Of a stretch of DNA of 64,000 nucleotides, positions 56,646-64,000 are shown in pieces (position 1 is the first letter of the stretch; every line of letters begins with the position of its first letter). The stretch lies in NCBI RefSeq assembly GCF_914767665.1, contig NC_059505.1, forward strand, positions 25,913,506 through 25,977,505, written 5' to 3'. Below the pieces are notes generated by a model, which was given only the letters and a program-made list of their open reading frames with translations, searched no databases and was not told where the DNA came from. Made by a program: the position numbers and the translations under genes. Source of the DNA: Harmonia axyridis (Eukaryota; Arthropoda; Insecta; Coleoptera; Coccinellidae).

Positions 56646-59602
56646 TGCAGTCCTTACAAATTTTCGATTTTTTCTGCAATTCACAGCAAAAATATTGATT
56701 TTGCAGACACATATCAATCAGCAAAGTATTACTTTTCCTGCCAAGGCAGCAAAGTAACAACTTTCCTGCCTAGGCAGCAAAGTGATTATTCTCAATGCGA
56801 ATAAAAAATTCGACATTTTTTGACAATAAATATTTTCGGCCACCTTCCTTATTTCTGGAGGGGAAAGTAAATGTTAAATTAAAATACATAGCATAACTAT
56901 TGAAAATAAAATTCGACGAGTGCGAGGATTTTCCTTCTTCTTACAAATATTATGTGCTTGTTGCGTTACTTTTTTGGCACGTCTATATCATCGATATTCA
57001 AAGATTCCTTTTATAAAATAATCTTCGAAAAATGAGGTAAATTTCTTCCTATATTCTTTTGGAATTTTCTCTTATTTTGGAGACCAGATCGTATAAAATT
57101 AGGGACGAAGCTTGAAATTATCATCAAACATCTTAATGTTAGCTCTCAGATCGGATGTGCAATTTCGAAATAAGCATAAAACAAAATTTCGAACAGCTCT
57201 ATTAACGGAACCCCTATTCGAATTGTGTACATCAACGTATTCAATTGATGTATTATTCGAGATCTGAACCTAGCCTGATAATTGGAACAAGATCTTTCGT
57301 TCAGAACTTTATCGTAATTACGGCTAGACGGACATTCTTGAAAATGACCATAAATTCGACATGAAAAAATGAGTCTTACCTTATCGCTTCAGATGCGCAA
57401 TAATTTTGGCGGATGCGCTATACTGAATATACTAATATGGTGTCAATATGAACGATGTGGATTTCTAATTACAAATGATTGCTGAATTGGAAAGTTTCGG
57501 AATTTTTAGCCTTGTTTTAGTCCTTTTTATTGATACTGAAATCAGCCTTTTTAGAGGTCTCTAGGTCTTATATTGTATCTCCAACTAAATCACAGCTAAA
57601 AAATCAGGAATTTTCGAATTCTGTCGGAAAATCAGACCGTGGAATACTTCAACGTAGGTAATACATGATTAATTTTTTTTTTATGATATGACATGGAGAA
57701 TCATGTTCGCCTATTTTTCGTTATTGGTGCATAATTGTCGCGCAAAAACGAAAATCACATAAGAAACTTGAATTAATTTTTCGTCATTCAGCAAATTTTG
57801 AAGAGGAATTATTTTTTGTTTTATTAGTGGCCAATATTTTCACACTTCTCCTTTGATTTTCTGTTTCGAGAAAAAATAGTTAAATATCAGTTTTGAACAA
57901 ATCAATCAAGTAACTTCGTTATTTAATTGCTGTAGTATCCGTCCAACATCCAAAGTTTTTTTTGTAATAACATCTGAAATCAATAACAATTGGACATAAT
58001 GCGTCCAAAATGGCCACTAAAAGAATTTCCCGTGATAATTCCTTCTTTTGACATCTGGGACAAAAATACCTCTTCAATATTGATTACATGCTCTAGGTAC
58101 CTTTCCTATTCTATTCCAATTTTTCCACATTGTCTTTGTTGCTTCTTCATATTCGGTCGCGTCTTTCTTTTTCATATTAACCGCCCAATTTTTTAGTATC
58201 AACGTCAATTCTTCCAAGCTCCTATGTTCAATTCATATTCTCGTTCGCAGCAAAAATCCATGAATATTCCCCAAATAATTTGTGACTCTATGTTGTATTT
58301 CTGTTTGTTGTACTTTTAGCATAGAAACGCATTGCCAAAACGTAACGTTTTGAAATTTATTTGAAATGAAGTTGTCAAACTCGATCCTGTTGTCATAGTG
58401 ATTAATTATTGCACTGGATGCAATTATCAGTATAATGTTGACATGATTGGGTGAAATTGTTTCATATGACACAAAATGTCAAAATATGATTGGTTGTTAG
58501 AGCTGTCAAAAAAATTTCCATACAATATGTAAATGAATGCGACAATCTTGAAAAGCCCCTCAGGCACTGTTGAATTTTTTTTTATTGAACAAAATTTCCC
58601 CACTTTCAGGTATTTTTTTCATTCAGATGAATAAATCAATTTTTGTAAAAACTGGAGTTTAATTTCCTAGAATACCTCATTTTCGTGGTTTGAAGCCTAT
58701 TTGTTCGAAACAATCTGGCACCCCACAAATACTTTTTTTTTCTCCACTGAAAACCTGAGCTGTAATGTCGAAAATCCATTTGTGTATTCATTCGAACACG
58801 TAACAAAATCATTCCCGGCTTAAAATTCGAAAACTACAGATATTGTAACGAAATGTAAAGAAACGCTCATTTCAATAAGAACTGAACCAATTCCAACTCC
58901 CCATCACCTCAAATCACCAGGGCGACGTTAAAACAGCGATTTCAATCCGACGTAGATAATGTAACTTCTTGTCTTTTTGAGACCTTTCAAAAACTAGGGT
59001 GTAAAACATCCCCAACGACCACTCCGATCGAACTGGGTTCCAGAGAAAAGTGAATAACAAAACTACCGAATCAATGTATCCCCATTGTGAGCTGCCTTTC
59101 GATCCAAAGCGATTTATTCGCAGTCGAGTCAAAACGTTATCCGTTTTTCAGCAGTTGTAACCGTCTCCTAGACCGTTGAAAATCGCATCACGAAGAAATT
59201 ATCAATTCATTCGATTCGCTAAGGCGGCCAAGGGATTGTGACGTTTTCGAAAGGAGTTTTTTAGGTGGCAATATAATTTTATATCGACGTTCAAACGTAA
59301 TTTGATGTTTTTCTTTATTACTTTACTTCTATAGCTATATAATAAAAGGATGGTGGTCGTAGCATCAGAAGTAGGGCCAAGTTGGCTCATTGTGAGCTGT
59401 CGCAAAAGTTTAGAATGGTTACATTGTTGAACGGCAATAGAGGTAGGTTTCAGACGTATTACGTATGTTGGTTTTGTTAGAATTTCGAATATTTCGGATG
59501 ATAAAACAAACTTAATCAATTTTATGAAAGGATGAGATGATGAAGATTCTTCATTACCTGATTGACTGAATAATCTTCCCAAATTTCTCTCAGTATTTAC
59601 AA
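56646..59602. other. Long AT-rich stretch with no recognised gene
   Basis: Open frames such as 58914-59132 and 59202-59582 on the minus strand show no domain. A short tandem, TTACTTTTCCTGCCAAGGCAGCAAAGTAACAACTTTCCTGCCTAGGCAGCAAAGT in type, repeats a 30-bp unit near 56729-56785. Confidence 0.45.
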
Positions 59603-60440
59603 ATGAGCACTGAATTTGATAAAACGAATCAACAGTTTCTCAACGTTATTATAGTTTGTGACTTTCAATTATTAAATAATTGTTATTTGAATAATCAACA
59701 AAAATATAGAAAATTGAAAGTAACTTTCAATAATTTTGTCTTGAATCATAATTATACTCCCAAATATCTTGGAGTCAAACTTGATTCTTCTTTGAATTTC
59801 CAGGTCCATTTGAAAAATTTACGTTTGAAATTGTTATTATTATTATTGTTACTGTTGTTCTGGTTGGTTCAATAGTGCTCATGTTCATAAAATTGAAGCA
59901 CAGCTTAACGTTTCTATGATTATTATCAGTGGAACTATTAGACCTACACCTTCACATTAGTTACCAGTGCTATCACATATACTTCCGCCTCATATTCGTA
60001 GACAGGTCCCAATCAAGAAATCTTGGGAAAAATTTCATTTCTACCCAAACTTATTCCCAATTGTATCTTACCTCCCAGTTACTAGAACTGCCAGATTAAA
60101 GTCACGCAAACCTTTATGGATTAATACTTTCCTTCAATCTAATGTAAGTGACAAGAAAATTTGGAGTTCTGAATGGAGTTCTTGTAATGTCTTCAACAAA
60201 AGTCTAATCGTTGATTCTTCAGAGAAAGTTCTAGTTTCAATCTTCCAAGGAAAATTTGATGTATTTTAAATCGACTTAGGACTGGTCATGTTCGTTGCAA
60301 TATTACGCTCTTCAAATGGCATTATATTTTAAGCCCACTATAGGAGTGTGGTGCAGAAGATACCATTGACCACTTGGTGAATACTTGTCCAATTTATAAG
60401 TTTCCAAGCTATCCATTCAGTTATAGTTATATATTGAAAT
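59603..60440 (+). pseudogene. Non-LTR retrotransposon: RT thumb and C-terminal part, decayed
   Basis: The frame 59603-59830 reads RKLKVTFNNFVLNHNYTPKY and LGVKLDSSLNFQVHLKNLRL, the RT thumb of a non-LTR element. After breaks, AQLNVSMIIISGTIRPTP, SHILPPHIRRQVPIKKSWEK, ARLKSRKPLW and, near 60330-60410, a GAEDTIDHLVNTCPIYKF-like end follow. This is the C-terminal region that often ends in a Cys/His motif (here ECG...DHLVNTCP). Several frames are used, so it is not functional. It differs from the other non-LTR fragments in the window. Confidence 0.75.
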
Positions 60441-61630
60441 ATATACCTTAATATATCAGGAATTCAACAAAATTCAAGCGCGCCAAACGACCTGAAACAA
60501 CCGATGACATTAGGAGAGCAAAAGTTGCCAAACCTTATATTCTGCTCATTATGAATTCGACAAGTAGGAAAAATATCGGATTCCAGCAAATATTCAAATT
60601 TGCATATTTAATTGAGAATCATATAAATATATTTCATTCAATATAGTACACATTCATAACGATATAGTAAAATTGAATATCACAATCCGACAATGTAATA
60701 TAACCATGTTGGGGACATTTAAGAATGACGTAAACTCCCTCTTTCTATGTTTATTACTCTTTGTATTCACTAGATTGAGCTTTTTGATCATGGAAAGATA
60801 CACGCTCCGACTGCTTTTGAAAATTTTTTAACTTTGTTCTCAAATTCAGTGCGCATTTGTGAATAATGAGAGAAATTTAAGATGGACAGTTCATTGACTA
60901 TTCATCGTATTGTAGACAAATTTGAATGGAGTATGGAGTATGGCTCAGTACTCTAATTTATCATCAGTAAGGCGATAGTGAGTCAATCAACTAAATTATA
61001 AGTTTGTGATTGAATGTCATAATATTCTGAATACAAAAATAACATAATAGTATATTACTTAACAAGAGCTGAAAGAAGCATATTACGCATGACTAAAAAA
61101 AATTACGCACGACCTGCGAAGCGGCGGGTACGTAATTCTAGGATAGTGTCTTACAACTCATGTTGTGTACTATACTTTTTTTACGATCACAATCATTTCC
61201 ATAAAAACTTAGGCGAATCCAAAAACTGTTGGAAAATCGCGAGACAATTACGAAATATCAAAATATTATAGGCTAGGCGGGCTGTTATTAATTCGTGTCC
61301 ATGGCAACTACTAAAAGTTTCAACTTAATACATACCTATTCGCCGTGCGATTTACTTTACTGATGCTACCGCATTGGCTTTTGATCGTGCTTTCTGTTTA
61401 CGGTGAAGAAAAATCGCACAGTTTTACGTTGAACACAGCTTGAAATAGAAAGTTAGATAGTTGGCAAGATGTACAAATTTCGTCACTTGTAGGGGTAGTA
61501 AGAAATATAAATGAAATATACACAGTATTGCCATTAAAACAATTTTGAACTGTATCATTACTATTGGAAAACCTTAAAATGTTGTAGCATTCTTCTACAA
61601 AATTTCATAAATATCATCCATGAATATTCC
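60441..61630. other. Sequence with a GC-motif repeat, no gene
   Basis: TTACGCACGACCTGCGAAGC near 61102 resembles the GC-rich core of the palindrome-rich units at 31.6-42.7 kb. No coding frame was supported. Confidence 0.4.
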
Positions 61631-61840
61631 AAAGGTTCGTGAAATCTCATCTTCGCCAAACAACCTGTAGCTTCCATTCATATTTTTCAGTTTGTCACCA
61701 GCGCCGAGGAACATATTTCCAAGAATAACCGAAGCAAAGGTTCGTGAAATTTCATCTTGGCGAAACAACCTGTAGCTTCCATTCATATTTTTCAGTTTGT
61801 CACCAGCGCCGAGGAACATATTTCCAAGAATAACCGAAGC
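61631..61840 (-). repeat. 105-bp tandem duplication, in frame on the minus strand
   Basis: Two copies (61631-61735 and 61736-61840) differ at three positions. 105 bp equals 35 codons, and the minus frame reads through both, giving the repeated peptide LGNMFLGAGDKLKNMNGSYR. No family was recognised. It may be an exon with a duplicated segment or simply a tandem repeat. Confidence 0.85.
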
Positions 61841-62879
61841 ATTCTCACTGCATGTGAGTGATATTATTTGCCATTCAGATTAAATGAAGTGGCAGTTATT
61901 ATTGATGCAAATGCGGTTAGAATATTCGGGACTGCCTGAGCAGCTGGCTCTTGAAATTTCCATAAACAACGCGTGACACATTGGCAAACACTGACGCGCA
62001 ACTTCCATATTCATTTATTATATTCCTCATTAAGTTTCCATCGAATTTTCTCGGTTCAGAAGTGGAAACGTAATTACGAAAGTTGCCCAAACTGTGTGGC
62101 AAAATGTTGATTCCATTCGGTTCGTTCCGCGGAGGCAACAATTAAAATTCATGCAGCGTTGCTCGGTTATTCTAAGAAAATTCTTTCGACATTCAGTGTC
62201 GATCATTTCCTGCTTAATGGTAACGTTACTTTTTACAGCTTCGCATCGGAGTAGATTCTCGACTCGAACGGCTATTCATTTCTCGGAATATGAAAGTGAA
62301 AAGGGAAATATTGCACTTGCGAAGAGAGGCTCTTTCAGCGTTGCTCGTACGGATGTTACGGTTCTAAATGACGTGGCGAGTGGGGCCATAACGAATATGA
62401 AAAATCGATATTTTCACCAATGAATATCATTTGCAAAATGCATTTTTCAAACTCGATGGTCGATTATATGTTTCTGGAGAGTAGATTATCCTGGATATTT
62501 GAATATATTCCTCACAGCTGCATTGCCGGTTGTATATAATAATAATTATAATACTAATAGGACTTAATTGATTCAAATTCTTCACAAATAAACAGAAATT
62601 CAAAACAATCCCAGGGCGAAGTTCAGATGGCATTCGATGATGACTCTGTTCTGCCACTCAAACCCTGATTTAATAACTGAAACATAAAATTGATACATCC
62701 AAAAAAAAAAAATATTATGCAAATAGCCTTATATTATGGAAGAAAAAAGCAAGCGAAATTGACTAAAACATGAACAATTCAAAAAGCCATCGATGATAAC
62801 ATAATAATCATGATTATAATTGAATGCAAAAAAAAACAAAATTGCTGTATGGTCATTATACAGTTTACTGACCCTCAAA
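61841..62879. other. Unidentified stretch with raised GC at 61930-62400
   Basis: The + frame 62094-62423 (109 codons) and minus frame 61917-62141 are both open. No domain or splice support was convincing. Confidence 0.4.
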
Positions 62880-63215
62880 AAGACACTGCCAAAGTTTCCT
62901 TTTGAGTTAATATTTGGTAAGATAACGATATAAATGTATTATAATATTTGTAGATGGAATAGCTGAAAGATCTTTCTAAAATGGCCAAAGGATGAGGAGG
63001 AGGTGATATGAGTCCCTTATTCCTAGTGTTTAAAGTATGCACGTCAGTTCTAAATCTAATTTTCCTGTACATATATGGAGGCTGTTTGTTTCTTATAATG
63101 TTATGGTACAAAACCAAAGCTGCAAACTTGAATCTGTTCCTCATATTTAGCCACTTCGCTTCCCTCAACTTGTGACTTATTCTGTCATATTTCCTCAAAC
63201 CATAAAAGTAGGATA
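62880..63215 (-). pseudogene. Non-LTR retrotransposon C-terminal fragment (Jockey/CR1 type)
   Basis: The minus strand reads FYGLRKYDRISHKLREAKWL, NMRNRFKFAALVLYHNIIRN, PPYMYRKIRFRTDVHTLNTR and then AILERSFSYSIYKYYNTF. It matches the region after the RT domain in Jockey/CR1-type elements. No RT catalytic motif is present, so it is a 5'-truncated copy. Confidence 0.75.
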
Positions 63216-63699
63216 AATTTTCAGAAAGGATACCCTATACATTTATTATATTGTTCGGCTTCGTTATTGCTATAATATATTCCCTGTATGAGATAATTCC
63301 TTATATTCATCTCAATTCCTCTAGTTTTTGATTGAATCGATATCCATTGTCTTTGGCATACATGGGTTTCAATTAAATTGAATGTGGCTACGTGAAAAAC
63401 TGATAGTCTGAACAATGACCAGTCTATTTGACGTATTTAAGGAAATTGGTGGTCCATTACAAAACATCCTTTCAATTCCACGATTTCCCGGAAATGGAAA
63501 AGTGTTGAAAGGTAAAAAGTGCATTTTTGTAAATGTAACAGCCTGTATCCGAAATATGAATAGAAGATTTGAAATGTTGACATTGTGCAATTTCGAATAT
63601 TCTAATATTTTCATTAAATACCCAATTAGTACAATCTCTTATTATTTGAGATTATTAAAGAGATGTAAATCTGCTGGAATGGTAAAAACAGCTTACTTT

Positions 63700-64000
63700 T
63701 AAAATCTCCAGAGTGTGCTCCTATACGGAAAACTTCTGTGGGGAAATTCTTCTCTAACTAAGAAGGTTTTTAGCAAAAAAAAGCATTGCGTGTTATATTA
63801 CTATTATATGAAGTGGAAAGCAGAGATTCGTGCAAATCTTTTTTTTGTACAGCATTGTATACTTACCTTTTCATCATTATTCATACGAGAATGTCACATC
63901 ATATATCAAAATAAAAGCCATATGCAGAGAAATGAGACTTACCACTTATTCAACACCAGGCGCAGAACGATCTCCCCAAACCTGTGCACAGAAAGAGTAA
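63700..64000 (+). pseudogene. Non-LTR retrotransposon C-terminal fragment, runs off the window end
   Basis: Plus-strand frames read LLYGKLLWGNSSLTKKVFSK, KKALRVIL, ESRDSCKSFF and, in another frame, NETYHLFNTRRRTISPNLCT. This is again the C-terminal region of a Jockey/CR1-type element (LWGNSS...KKALR...RDSC...NTRxR). The frame changes show decay. Its 3' end lies beyond 64000. Confidence 0.65.

Noticed and set aside
62094..62423. Plus-strand 109-codon frame as a gene
   Set aside because: No recognisable domain, and the sequence is equally open on the other strand in part.

Overview
The window is a piece of an AT-rich insect genome, probably a beetle. That placement is an inference from gene and transposon content, not proven. 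The only clear host gene is the 3' half of a biogenic-amine GPCR on the + strand, best matched from memory to the alpha2-adrenergic-like octopamine receptor. Three exons are visible (3274-3476, 21009-21219, 28846-29457). Their splice phases join without a break, and together they encode TM5, a long third intracellular loop, TM6, TM7 and the C-terminus, followed by a stop. TM1-TM4 must lie upstream of the window.

The two visible introns (about 17.5 kb and 7.6 kb) and the DNA on either side are dominated by transposable elements. From left to right they are: a decayed Jockey-like reverse transcriptase (573-1570, -); a 78-bp-arm hairpin (1817-2014); a complete-ended but decayed hAT element with 11-bp TIRs and a perfect 8-bp TSD (6561-9004); two head-to-tail copies of a Dong/R4-type non-LTR retrotransposon set in TAA repeats (10272-16583), with the 3' tail of an older minus-strand non-LTR element directly after them; a possible MITE (19721-20182); hAT-like termini (21556-22500); further non-LTR fragments (22724-25300); an inverted, broken Tc1-like relic (25640-26474); and a full-ended Tc1-like element with 26-bp TIRs and TA duplication (27173-28761). 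The last one ends 82 bp before the final receptor exon.

Downstream of the receptor no host gene could be recognised. This part holds a 1.17-kb near-perfect palindrome (35034-36202), a GC-rich island (37190-37385), a Penelope-like retroelement with a GIY-YIG domain and a hammerhead-like motif (40680-41815), non-LTR fragments (43381-44480, 59603-60440, 62880-64000), a long-TIR MITE (45188-46027), a pogo/Tigger-like relic (46789-47690), a Crypton-like tyrosine recombinase relic (52960-53335), a foldback hairpin (56402-56645) and an in-frame 105-bp tandem duplication (61631-61840). Several palindrome-rich segments around 31.6, 39.0, 42.7, 52.6 and 61.1 kb look like one type of non-autonomous repeat.

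The strongest observations are the mosaic similarity of the two Dong/R4 copies (about 15% different in one 120-bp sample of the RT region, about 1% in a 120-bp sample of the endonuclease region), the retrotransposon-in-retrotransposon-tail arrangement, the giant palindrome, and the degenerate hammerhead with a paired U3/A8 change. No bacterial operon, CRISPR array, rRNA or convincing tRNA gene was seen.
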